The position numbers and the translations under genes were made by a program. Positions 24,759 through 37,100 of a stretch of DNA of 64,000 bases are shown piece by piece; position 1 is the stretch's first letter, and each line of letters begins with the position of its first letter. The notes below the pieces were generated by a model. It was not told the DNA's origin, searched no databases, and saw only the letters and a program-made list of their open reading frames with translations. The stretch is from Tetmemena sp. SeJ-2015 (lineage: Eukaryota; Ciliophora; Spirotrichea; Sporadotrichida; Oxytrichidae): positions 1-64,000 of the forward strand of contig JAJKFJ010021672.1 in the NCBI GenBank assembly GCA_027382625.1, written 5' to 3'.

Positions 24759-27700
24759 ATGATGAATTTTTTTGGGCCCAAATTTCCAAAAACTTTAAAA
24801 ACCCAAAGCAGCACCTCTTCCTCCTCCTCCCTTCGGTCCTCTCCCTTCGATTAAGGGAAAAGAAAAAAAGTAGTTTAAAAAATGACTTTATTGAAAAATT
24901 GAAGATGAGGAATGGGGTCCCCTTTGGGTTCCCAGCCAATTGAACCCTTTGAAAAAGTTAGAAGCCATAATGAGCATTTGAAACAAATGAATTCTTTGTT
25001 GCCAGATTTCATGGCAAGCCCAGTAATTAACCAAATTATGATGACTCTGAAGGTAAAATTCATTGAAATTTTGTTGATTATTTCTTTAGATGAAGACTAT
25101 GTTCCATTCAATTAATATAAGTGGAAATAAAAACACTGCTAGACTTTGGAAAGAGCTACAATTTCTAGCCAGGGTTCAAATATGACCGAAAAGTTAATGA
25201 GATTATCTTGATCGAAGATTCCCAGAAAAGAATCTTGGTTATGCAAGGTTAACATTTGGAACTCAATACAGACTAATTGAGATCATTAAACTTAAAGCAT
25301 TTCATAATTACTGATAATTCTTAAAATGCTTTTTGCATTAAAAGAAGAAAAATGTAAGGTTGGTCTACGAATTGATAGATGCAATTGCTGTTTCAACGGA
25401 CAAGGTACTTCTGCTTTTAAAAGTTTTGAGATATGTCAATACCAATCCCAAGAACCAAAGTACCTCCCTCAAAAGATATTTAAACAATGGAGCCAGATAA
25501 GAGAGTACTATATAAACTGTAAATGCAAGAACTGGACCAGAAGAAAAAGAAGATAGTCATGCTTGATGTTAATGAGTAGTTGATTTTAAACCTGCAAGAC
25601 ACTTGGTATTAATTAATTTTAATGGAGATAGAGGGTTGTGTTTGACATCAAGAACAATGAATTTTATATTCCTGATTACAAAAATGAAGACCTTACAATC
25701 GATCCATAGGTTTATAAGATGCTTATCAGAAATTAAGTTTAGAACTAAGTTGATTCTTACCCTATGACTCTTGAGCATGTAATGGATTTTGTTGGTCACA
25801 ATTTATCGATCAAAGATGCCAAGGAGCGGCATAACTTAAATGGCTTACTGTATTTAAAGTTTAATTTTATTCCTGTATCAAGACCTGCATGTATTTGAAT
25901 AATTTCTCTTTGTTGCACATGGAAGGTTTATCTCAATTCTTGACCTCAATACTTTCAATCTTCGCCTCAAAGCACTAAATTTATCTAAAATTTCCATTTT
26001 TAGCAGTAGAAGTTAAACAAACAGAACTAGCTCCACCTATCTTCTTATAGCACTTGAGTCTTAAAAATATCCCAGATTACGAACGCTATAAGCATAATTT
26101 ATACCATAAATTAGATAGATTAAATGACTCACCCCTCCCTCGCAATAGCAACTAAGGAAATGTTGAGCTAAAGAATATTGAGAGATTCAAGTTTTATGAA
26201 GATGTGAGAGCGATACTTTTTGTGGACAAAGAAGAAATTCAAGAGGTAGAGTCAAAGTGGCAGATTTTGGCGCTTTTCAACGATGGCAGTCTTTGGGAAA
26301 TATAAGATGACGTTTTAGTAACTTAGAGTGAGAATGATTACTAGAAGATATAATTCAAAATGGAAATTTTATATTGAACCCTAAGAAATAAGCGAGTGAT
26401 AAAATTAAGAAAACGCAATCTCAAATTGAGTTAGAGCAGCTCAAGACTAAATTCGGAAGAAAATTCATAATGGAAACCTAATACCTATTAAATGAGAAGC
26501 TGTAGCATACTAAAATACCAGGAAAAATAATAGAGATATATAGAAATTAAACTAATTCGGCAGTATGCCCATTTTTCTGACTGAATAAAACAAGACTCGC
26601 ATTATCATGATTAACTTAATTGATTGATTTATCTGTACCATAGATCCGAGAAAGCAGCTTCTTAAAACTTATGCAATCGAGGATATAAGCAAAGATTCTA
26701 AGATCATAATTTTAAACAACCAATCTAGCAATTATGATGATATCATGATCATTGATGAAAAAGATAAAGAAACCTAAGGCACTGAAACATTAAATTTTAA
26801 TTGCCAAGTATTTATCTATGTTTGAAGTGGATCAGAGTTTCAGATAATACCGTCTCATGAATAAAAGTAACTTTTATCGATAATCATTAATTATAGAGAA
26901 TGAAAAAAAAAAGGGAATTAAAGCATAAGCTTTTGAAATCTGAAGACATGCCAAAAGATATTCAGCCAATGAAAGAAACTTATCAGTGCCTTTTCAAATG
27001 AGGACATAGTATATTTTGTTTTTCCAAAGACAGTACAAACTTTTAATCATACTATTTCTAAAACTGAAGAGGTTAATTTAAACGAAAGTAAGTAATTGTT
27101 TCCTTTTTAAAATTTTATAGACGTTTAAAATCTGTAGATAATAGGTGGAAACTATTACTATTGGAGGCAGTTTGATAGGTCAGAGTACCATGTCCCTCTA
27201 GTAAATAGATTATACTTCGACGCCATAGATGATATCTCATTTTGAGATCTAAAGCTTAGAGAAGAGAATACTCTTTATTCATTCATCCAGGAGGGTAGCT
27301 TTACATTTTCCCGCATTTGCAGAGAATTGTTAATGATAGGATTGGATAATAAATAGCAGCATTTGTTGATTATCAAACGATAAGAGTCTTCCCCTATCTT
27401 CATCAGAATAAGATCAAAGTCAAGAACTAAATGCTTTAAAGAAGTGTATATATTTTATTTTAACTCATGTAAATCCAATCTTTTACAACTTTTTAGGCTT
27501 GAAATCAAACTTAGAGGATGTTAGAGTGCATACCTTGGCTACTCAAATATATAAAGAGAGTATTTTCACACTGGATTCAAACTGCACTCTTGATCAATGG
27601 GATATTCATTCAGGCAAGCTTGTAGGAAGATTACAAGACATGGACTAGTCAAATTGTGTGGATTAGTCAGATGATCCTTAAAAATATGATTTGAGAGGCT

Positions 27701-30700
27701 TCAGATGTAAATTATTTAAAATAATTAACTTTCAATAGTCTAGCAAGTTATCAAGCAGAAATATTGCTCATAAAATAGTTATTTAAGTTTAAATTCATAT
27801 GAAGTACTCTATTTTTTAAATATATCTTAAGTAATACTTCATGCTAAGGAGGGATTTTGATCCGTTAAAGATCGAAAAAGTATTTAATTTGATATGTAAA
27901 TTCTCAAATTTGTTAATCGCCCATAGTTCGATTTTTATAAAAATGGATATAACTCCTATATTCTTTCAGCAGTTCTTTATTTAAAAGCTGAGATTTAAAA
28001 AGTGTAAGGTTTCAAAGTTGTCATACATATGGCAGCATTTCAAGCCTTTGAGTAATCTTAAATTCTACAGAGGAGTTTCCTATTATTTTTTACAATAAAT
28101 TAGCCTCCTGTGAATACCCCTACATTTTGAACTAATTATTTGGTTCAATTCCTATAAACTTTCCAATATGATATAGATCGAAAAAGAAAAGTAAAAATAA
28201 AGAGCTATTTAGAGAAGGAACAGAGAAAGACGCATGAAAGGGCAGAAGGATAAAATAGATGCGAAGAGAGGCACTTCTCTGCCGAAATCCAAATAGTCAC
28301 TAAATAAGATTATTCAACCAAAGCCTGAATTGTTATCCTTACAAGATAGTGCCTCGACAAGAGACGAAAAATCTATTGTTTAACTATAGTATGTAGATAT
28401 AAAATGGGAATTATAATAATCTTTGCCTCAAATAAATCTTGATAAAAGAAATGATTCAACCAAGATAAGCATGGGAAGGAAGTAGAATGAGGATTCATAA
28501 ATTTTGGAAAGATAAGAAAATGAAGTTGAAGAAATGCAAAATGATCATAGTGTAGAGAGTAGAAGTAATGCCTCTGAAGATGATGTAGACAGTGATATTG
28601 TAGCAGATATTGTGTAAAGGGAAGTACAGAAAGCCCTTGATCCTTTTGACTTTAATCCACCTTTAGAAATAAATCAATTTGATGGTCCTATAATGGATGC
28701 CAAGAGAATGGGCCATTAAGTTCAATAAAATTACATCGCTTTTCCTTCATATTCTAATTCAAAATTTTATAAAAAGATAATATGAAGAGCTTTAAAAAAG
28801 AAAGATTTTCCAGCATAAAAAGTTGAAGTCATTTACTTAGCAATAAAAGAAAAAGAAGAAAAAGAAGGAGTAAGAACTTGGATTTAACGACTTTGGAATA
28901 GACACATAAAATATCGCTAACCTTAAAATGGCAGATTACGTCGTCATAGAGCTTGTTCACTACTTTAAGAAGGCTTATATTTTAATTGTTAAAAAATCTA
29001 AGGGTGAGCTAATTAATCCAAGTCAGATCAAGATCAAAGTGCTGAAGTCTTACATAAAATTGAATATATAAATATTTACTCATTAAAATCTTTTCAAGGG
29101 CCATACATTGAAACTAATAACAATTTTGGACTGTATGCTTCAGAGGATCTGGAGATTTTTTCTTTAATTTATATTCCAGATTTTCGCCTTTTATTTCAAA
29201 GACCTTTACAAGAATTTGCAAACATATTATTGTTGAACTTAAATTAGAGATAATCATTTTCAATTTCAATTTTCATTATTATTTTGATGATACTATGAGC
29301 TAGAAACTAAAATTTAGCAAATATGACTTTGAAAACTCCTCATATGTTATAATCCAATTTTAAAGCCTCACACTTACTCAAACTTAAATGCAGATAGAAT
29401 CCAAATGTGCTCCTCTCAGTACATTCTATGGATTTCAGGTACTTCCTTAAATACAACTTAAACGAAGAACTTGAAGTAACTCCCTTCGATTCTCATACCC
29501 TGGATTTTGAAATGAGTGAGGAGCGTAAAGCCGAGTTGTTTGCTATAAATTCTAAGATCAGGAGTCTCTATAACGCCTCTATGAAAGAAAGGGAACCTAG
29601 TTTCAATTAAACTTTTTTGAAAAATTGTTTCATTTTGTTTCCTAAGTAAAAACTAGATTCTCTTTATGAGCTAAGACGATTTGCTTCTCTGTTATCGCAT
29701 ATTCAAGGACTATACAAATGAGGAAGCTCTAAAGGAGGAATTATTTTTATTTATTCGTAGTTGCTTAGTGTGCTTTCCCAGGGTCAACAAATTAAATTCC
29801 AATGGACACATTTTTCATGATAGATAACCATAGAATGATTGGGCAGAACTCTCTCCTATATGAACATCTCCCTCATCCAAGACACAAGTTGAGATATGTA
29901 GAGCGAGTATGCCCCAACTATTTAGAATTAAATTAATGCTTAACTACTTTAATGAATTCTTCTTGTAGCAAGTACATAGCGAGTAAGATGAAGACGATGC
30001 GAACGAGTTGAAATATCTTCAAATACACTTCAAACAAAAGATAGAAGTTACTCCTCAGATGTATCAAGGCTACATTTTTCAATCTAAAGTTAAGGTGGTT
30101 GATAGTCAGCCATCTAACTAAGGTCAAGGGCCTGCTTACACTGGGTCAAACTATTCAACGGAGACCTATATTGTAAACACCTTCAACTTCTACTAATTAA
30201 TATCTTATATATATTAGATAAATGCTTAATGGAGAGCTCTTAGACTCATTAAATAGCAAAGACTTATAGTCAGTGATATTTCTCAAACTCAGCTGTAAAA
30301 CCTCAGCTTTGCCTAGCTCCCCAATGGAAAGACTCTTCTCCATATGATAAAACGACATTAAGAATCAATCAGAGCTCTTTATTTGAAATTATCTTAAATT
30401 TATCTCTATACAGCGTGAATGATAAGAATTCTGATGCATAGTAGTACTTCTATGTACCGATATTAGAAGATATAAAAGGCAATCATATCTTGCTTGCTCT
30501 ATTTGATAAAAAGCACGAGCCTAAAGAACTAAAGTAACTATGGAAGCTTAAGAAAAAAAGAGGGCAAGGAGGAGGAGGAGCAAATTGGATTTCTTAGTTG
30601 AGTAATATTGATGAGCAAGAGTAGGAAGTTAAAATGAATAGATTCAATGAAATGAGGAATTTTTAGAGCTTTTGATTAGCTTATAAGTATAATTGAATGT

Positions 30701-32660
30701 AAGAGATTCAGTAGCTATGGAAATATTGCAAAAGATGAGCGAGTATCCTTTCGACTTATTTAAGATCAAGATGTCATAGATAATCAACAAGCTTATGAAA
30801 ATTGACATTGCTTAATTTGCCTCGTATATGGATACAAGAACAAAGGTGATCAGTGTTATAACTTAAGTGAACATGGCAAAGGTTAAATCTGATTACATCA
30901 CTAAACAAAAAGAGCAAAAATACCTCCTTAATTAAAATTGTAATTGTTTATCATGACATCAGATGATTCTCTTTGGTGTCTAGATCCAAAAGATGTTAGA
31001 CTTGCGATTGAGAACAAGGAATATGAAATGCGCAGAGTTGAATTAAGAGTGCTTGATATACCCTTCATCCATCTAAGTAAAAACATTATCAAGGGCAGAT
31101 ATAACATCAACCTTATTTATGAGAAATTAGCCAACACAGATAATAGAATATTCTTATTTTTATGTTTATTTTTTAATGTGACTGTCTTCGCTCACGACTC
31201 TGTTAAAGCATTGATAGAGCTTAAATGGAACTATATCAAGATTAGAACTTTTCTTTGGATGCTTGTACCATACAGTCTTCTTTTGATTTTCTTTACTTTC
31301 TACACTTGTTATGATTTAATGATCTTCGATTCTTACATCCATGACGGCTAATAATCAGCTTCACTCGCCTTAAGGATAAAAAATGAAAGTGCTTTAAAAG
31401 ATCATAGTAATATTTCTCAATTCATACTTTGCAGTGATGGAGGTAAGATAGCTCATTATCTCAAAGATAAACTATTTCTACAACGGTTGGAACTACATGG
31501 ATATTTCTATTATTTCTAATTAATTAATTATATAGTTTTCTTTTAGTATTATTAGTCTGATTTACACATCTGAGATTATGCAAGGCAATACTCTTTCCAA
31601 AGACTCTTCAAGAAGCGAGATCAGTCATCATTTAGAGCTCCAAGATTCAATCAGAACTATTTAATCAGTTGTAGCTATTCTGCTTTAATAAATATATAAG
31701 TGTTAAGATTCTATTACGCTTTGGCTGAGGTTGATGTATTTTTTCAGAATATTTAGAACAACTGGTTATTATATCCGTATGTTGGTTGAAGTTATCAAAG
31801 ATATCAGATATTTCATCTTTATCTTCGCTCTTTAAATAAATTCTACATAAGTTGCTAATCTCTGAACATCATAGCATTTGCACATGCGTATTTCATATAC
31901 CTTAAGAATGGAAATAACTACGATTAGAACGGATAAGTAATTCCCTCTATGAATGTTTCTCTGACTTTAGGACAGCTTTACAGACTTGCATTGGGTGACT
32001 TCAACATCATAGACTCTTTCACAGACTACAATATTGAGATATCTTGGATTTACTTTGTGCTCTCATCGCTAATTCTCCAAATTGTGCTAATTAATCTTCT
32101 TATCTCTATCGTCTCAGATACTTTTGCAAGTAAAAATATTTTGAATTTATTAATGTAAGAATAAAGGAGAACTACAACGTCATATGTATAAGGATATGCT
32201 ACACATGATCATTGAAAATAGATTTTTAGCCATCGGTGCTCTTGAATAAAAACTTCTATCAATGTTTCATATTTATTCTTTAAATGTAAACTGAGAAAGC
32301 GATATCTGTTCCTTGGAGTTCCAATGACTAAAACCGAAGATGCGAATGAACAGCTGCTTCAAAGATTGGAATCCATGGAGGCAGTGCTGAGAGAGTAGTT
32401 AAGAAGGTAATCTGAGATTTATTAGCGCACCAGCTCCCTAACTAAAATTGAGGATAGAGAGACTCTAATTCTTGATAGACTTGAAAGGATAGAAGAAAGA
32501 TAGAAACAGCTCATCAGCTTGTTTAAAATATATTGGCATTTAGTTAAATAGAGTTTTCAGATAAGATTTAATCAAAAGAAGAAGTTAAGAGTCCTTAGAG
32601 AAGAAGAATTTAAAATTAGAGAGAAAGTGCTGAGTGAGATTTTAATCTAGAGTGATTAAA
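24759..32660 (+). CDS. Large WD40/ankyrin/TRP-like cation channel protein (possibly two genes)
   Basis: Proposed start ATG 24759 (MMNFFGPKFPK) followed by a serine run; the next exon begins near 24912 (GSPLGSQPIEPFEK). From 25300 to 27700 the protein has beta-propeller character (KWQILALFNDGSLWEIQDD near 26255; FTLDSNCTLDQWDIHSGKL near 27560), then a highly charged linker to 28780. From 29400 an alpha-helical part follows with an ankyrin-like NGKTLLHMIKRH near 30320. At 30950-32150 a six-helix ion-transport domain is seen: DVRLAIENKEYEMRRVELR leader, TM-rich FLFLCLFFNVTVFA and WMLVPYSLLLIFFTFY, pore region LGQLYRLALGDFN, and last helix LQIVLINLLISIVSD, then a coiled coil (LLQRLESMEAVLREQ). 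WD40 plus TRP-like channel architecture is, to my knowledge, found in ciliates. If TGA at 28783-28785 is a stop rather than Trp, the WD40 and channel parts are separate genes. The 3' end is approximate. Confidence 0.6.
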
Positions 32661-32739
32661 GGTGTTTCTAAATTCTTTAAATTATCTATTTCCCTTAAAT
32701 TCTAAACTAATTTCATAATTACATAATCTAATTATAAAA

Positions 32740-33985
32740 ATGAAAATAACATCCCTAGGAGTAAGCTATCTGGTTCTAATTTTGATGACAGTGGCTATTT
32801 CCATAATAACTTATTACTTCACAGAGGAGTCTTTGAACTTTAAATTCAACGTCAATGTTAATAAATCCTTTGAGTATTTTATTAAAAAGCTCACACATTT
32901 TTGAATAAAGTACAGGAAGTATAGCTAAAATACTCCTGAGGAACTAAAACGAAAGGATAAACAAAATGGTCAAGGAATCGACAGATAGTCAGAAATCGAA
33001 ACCTCAAAGAATGACGCATAAAAGCAAAAAGATTCTTAAAATTATGTAGAGCCTCCTAAAGGAGATTTTAGAATCTTAGACACCATTAAATTTGACCAGA
33101 GATATTTCATGCAAGGCTTCGAGTTTATTATAGCTACAAGAATTATTATTTTTAAAAATTGGAGGACTTAAAATATATTGAATAGCGAATCACAGTTACT
33201 ATTAAGCAGTGGATTGTATGGAGAGAGCTTTATTGCTTTAGCTGACATAAAGTAAGAGTAATCTGGAGCTCAATAGATTAAGAAAACTACATAGACTAAT
33301 TTAAAGCCAAGACATTTCGGAGAAGGAGCAACTATTTATCCTCTAGATGGATTAATCTACTAGTTAAATTTTGTATTTCTCTCATTATAAATAGTTGACT
33401 TGGATGGAGAGAAAAGTACTGGTTTATAGTCCAAATGATCTTCAACTTTTGCACACCCTTGACTTACCTTCGATGATATCAGAAGGTTGGGGACTTACTC
33501 ATGACTCGCAATACTTATACATATCTGAAGGGTCAAACACTATTTATAAAGTTTAGAAGGATGAGTTCTCTGCAAACTAACTACGCGTTGTTGACCTGAT
33601 AAGAGTAAGAGCAACCATTTTAACTCTTTCTTTTTTAAACGTTTTATGAGCTCCAAAGGGAAAAGAGTTGAGATTGAATGAGCTAGAATTAGTAACAGAG
33701 CAAGTAGGAGTCTCTGTGGGTGAAAATAAGGACTTCATTTATGCCAATTCTTACACTACTAACATGATTTACAAAATTGATAAAGAAACTGGCGACATAG
33801 AAAAACAGTTTGATATGAGTGAGCTATATGAAAAGAATAAGAGGATTATCAAGGAAAAGGGTGAGGAAGGAATCTATGATTGGGGAAATAATGTGCTAAA
33901 TGGAATTGCATACAGAAAAGAAACTCAAAGCTTTTGGATAACTGGAAAGATGTGGGATCACGTTTATGAAGTACAGTTTTACTGA
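32740..33985 (+). CDS. Glutaminyl-peptide cyclotransferase (plant/bacterial beta-propeller type)
   Basis: Starts at ATG 32740 with a signal anchor (SYLVLILMTVAISIITYYF) and ends at TGA 33983-33985 after HVYEVQFY. The family converts N-terminal Gln of secreted peptides to pyroglutamate. Conserved elements in order: QGFEFI, LLLSSGLYGESFIALADI, HFGEGATIYPLDGLIYQL, ISEGWGLTHDSQYLYISEGS, RLNELELV, DFIYANSYTTNMIYKI, and NVLNGIAYRKETQSFWITGK with W. Length (about 390 residues) fits the family plus a membrane anchor, so the enzyme probably faces the secretory lumen. Small introns occur near 33360-33420 and 33600-33660. Its start codon lies close behind, perhaps overlapping, the end of the upstream channel gene. 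Confidence 0.9.
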
Positions 33986-34145
33986 TTTTAAAATTTCTTC
34001 AAATCTACTAAAGCCCAATTTCAAGATATCTCGATCAATAAATCCAAAATTATTTCTATGTTTGCATTGATTATAAAATTTAGATGAACTATTCTTAAAT
34101 AAATTGGTAAAAATTAAAGAATAAATAAACGGTCGGTAATACAAA

Positions 34146-37100
34146 ATGCAAAATAATTCCAACTATCAAACTGGGAGCACATCTGCTAAAAATTACAATT
34201 CATAAGCATAGTAGATGATATAACCCCACAATAATTTTCAAACTTTTGGCGTTCATAACCCAAATCTTAAGTTTAGACCAAGCACTTCTCAAAGTTCCTA
34301 ATCTAGAAATACCAATTCTTCAAATCCAAATCATAACACTGCTAGCACTGAAGTTTCCTCAACTTAAAATGCTTAGATCTAACGACATATTTAATAAAAA
34401 TTATATCAAAGGCCATAGAGAGAAGAGCATAGTAATTCCTCTCAGCAAAGGAATTAGAAAATCAGCAAAGGGACTGCTAAAGGGGAGCAAAAATTAAAAA
34501 TACCTCCTAGTAATATAATACCAGGGATTACTATCTTAAACTAGCAAAACCAGTAAAGAAGTAGCTACCAGCCAACTTTTTAAAATTCTTAAAAACCCTC
34601 ATTTGATCCCACGTTCTACCAAAGAATTTCAACACATCGTGAGAGCAATGTAACTGCATACTAAAATTCAAATGCAGGCTCATCATTGAGTAATTATTGC
34701 TAGAATCCTTCGCACCCATTATCAGTTAGAGGTCCCACTCCTTAAGGCTTAAATTCTTACGAGAACACATAATCACAAAGCGGATAAAATAATCATCTCA
34801 TTTAATTTGCTCAAGTTTACAAATATTATTTTTTTATGATCTATAGATTCTGAATAACTAGATAATGACTCCTGGCTTTAATTACAACTAAAGTGCTAAT
34901 CATGCTATGATAACTAACTAAAAGTAGTCCTTTGAGCAAAGCATATATTATATGAACTTGTTTTTATTTAGTGAAGCAGATTCAGTAACAGCACAATCTC
35001 GCATAATTACAATAGATTTGTCCAACCTCAAAACACTTACTAAGATTCTTATTCTCATTCCCAATCTTAAGTCTAAAATTTTCCAGAGAGTTTGCTCCTT
35101 CTGAATGGACCTCAAATGATTTCAGAGGAATCTTGTCTCCCTTCTTCAAATCCCTCTACAATCAATAATTAGTAAAAGCAGCCTCACTATGATATCGACA
35201 GTAAAGAGAGGCATAACAAATTCTTTTCCCCGAACTCAGATGTACGCGATACCACTCTTGAATAAACACAAAAAGGCTAATTCAGATCAATGAACGAAGT
35301 CATAGCTAAACTCAAAATGCAAAAGAAGAGAGCAAGCTAAAGCCCTTTAAAGAAATATATCAATGAACATGTCTTTTCTCATTCATAGGGGAGAGCAGAA
35401 ATATAAAGAAGACTCACTGATAAAATTCCTGATAAGGCTCTCTCTAATGAAAGAACTAGCTTATAATGACTTAGACATTTTTAATTTTTGATTTACTACC
35501 AACTTTATAATTAGTACTACTTTTCACAATCCAATCTTCCATACTCAAGATAACAGGAAGAATGCTTAAAAGCTAAAAAACTCTGACTTAAATATCAACC
35601 TTAGACAAGGCCCTCTAAGCTAAAGGGGTCAATCACCCAAGACTCTTGATTTAGAACTGAAGACTTTTCCCTAGCAACCTCAAACCTAAAAGCATTCTCG
35701 ATTAAACTAATATCCTCCAACTGCCAGCAGCTAAGCTTAAACTTAGTAGATAGTCACATCTACTTCTACCAAAATGTCTAAATATCAAAAGCAATAAATG
35801 ATAAGACCCTCTCAAATTTTAAATTATTCAAGTAATCAAAACTAAAGCACTTAGCCTATTCTTACTATAGGATCCTCTCCTTTATCTTAGAAATCTCCTT
35901 TAGGATTTTAAGAATCCAAATCTAAACCAAATGCTTGGCAAAGTAGGGACAGGCAAGATTACAACAGCAAAAGACAAGAGTCACCTTAGTAAAATCCTAA
36001 TGATGGCTATCAGATTCATAACTTAAAGAAGAATGCTTAAGATAAATACTCATTTAAGTATTTTCACTTCTTAAGATCCTCATATCAAGGTTGAGATTTA
36101 TGAGCATAAGACTTAAGACCCTAGACATTCGGAATAAAGAAAACAGAAACACGGAGCTAAGAATTAGAAGGATCTTCTAGTAGCAAACTAACTTCACTCT
36201 CCAAATAAAAATTCAAGCTAGTAAACTAGTTATTCTTAATAAGCTTATTCAGGAGTTAAATCTCCCTAAGTTTAAGAAATAGCACTTTTAGAAAATAAAG
36301 CCCTTATAGGAGTGGTTCAGACTTTGGTAACTCAGTAAAGCTAAGTATTTTAAGAGATAGAGTAGATGAGAATTCATCATAAGGAGGAAACTTAGAGTCT
36401 CAAGAGAAAGATTGCAGATACTGAAAAGAGATTAGTCCAGCTTTGGGAACTTTTAAAAGACTCAAACAAAAAGTCTGAGAATCGAATTAATGACCTATAG
36501 CAGATCTTGATTCACCTTGTAAATTAGGGTTACGAGTAAAAGTAGAGCTGCCTTTAAAATCATATGGGAACAGTCATGAACTTGAATGGCTAAATTTCTT
36601 CAATAATGCAAATAAATGATCAATCAGACTTGTAATCAAGAGCCTAACTTGTAGGAATGATCTAGTAGTAATAACAGCAACCTCAAAAGAAAGAGTCAAT
36701 TAATGAGCAACTACTCAATGAGATTCTCACCCCATAAGTTACAGAAAAGAGACCTAGGATTAACTGTACATTTTTACAGCCAGGCGAATCTAATGAAGCT
36801 TTACGCCGAGGCTGCTTAACTTAATCAAATGGCTTCGAAGAAACTTTGAAAAAATACTAAAATCCAAATGAGAGTAATACGATGCATTTAGCAAACACCT
36901 TCTAAGGAAATATGAATGGTTCTAAGAAATAATAGGACAATCAGAAATTAGGAAATGAAAAGAATTCAGAATTATCGAGTTCCATAATTTCTTACTAGCC
37001 AGGTCAATAAGATTAATTAGAGAATAATTAGAATATTAATTTATAGAACTCTACTCAATTTAACCTGCAGACAGAGCCTTAAGTACTGCTAAATGATTAA

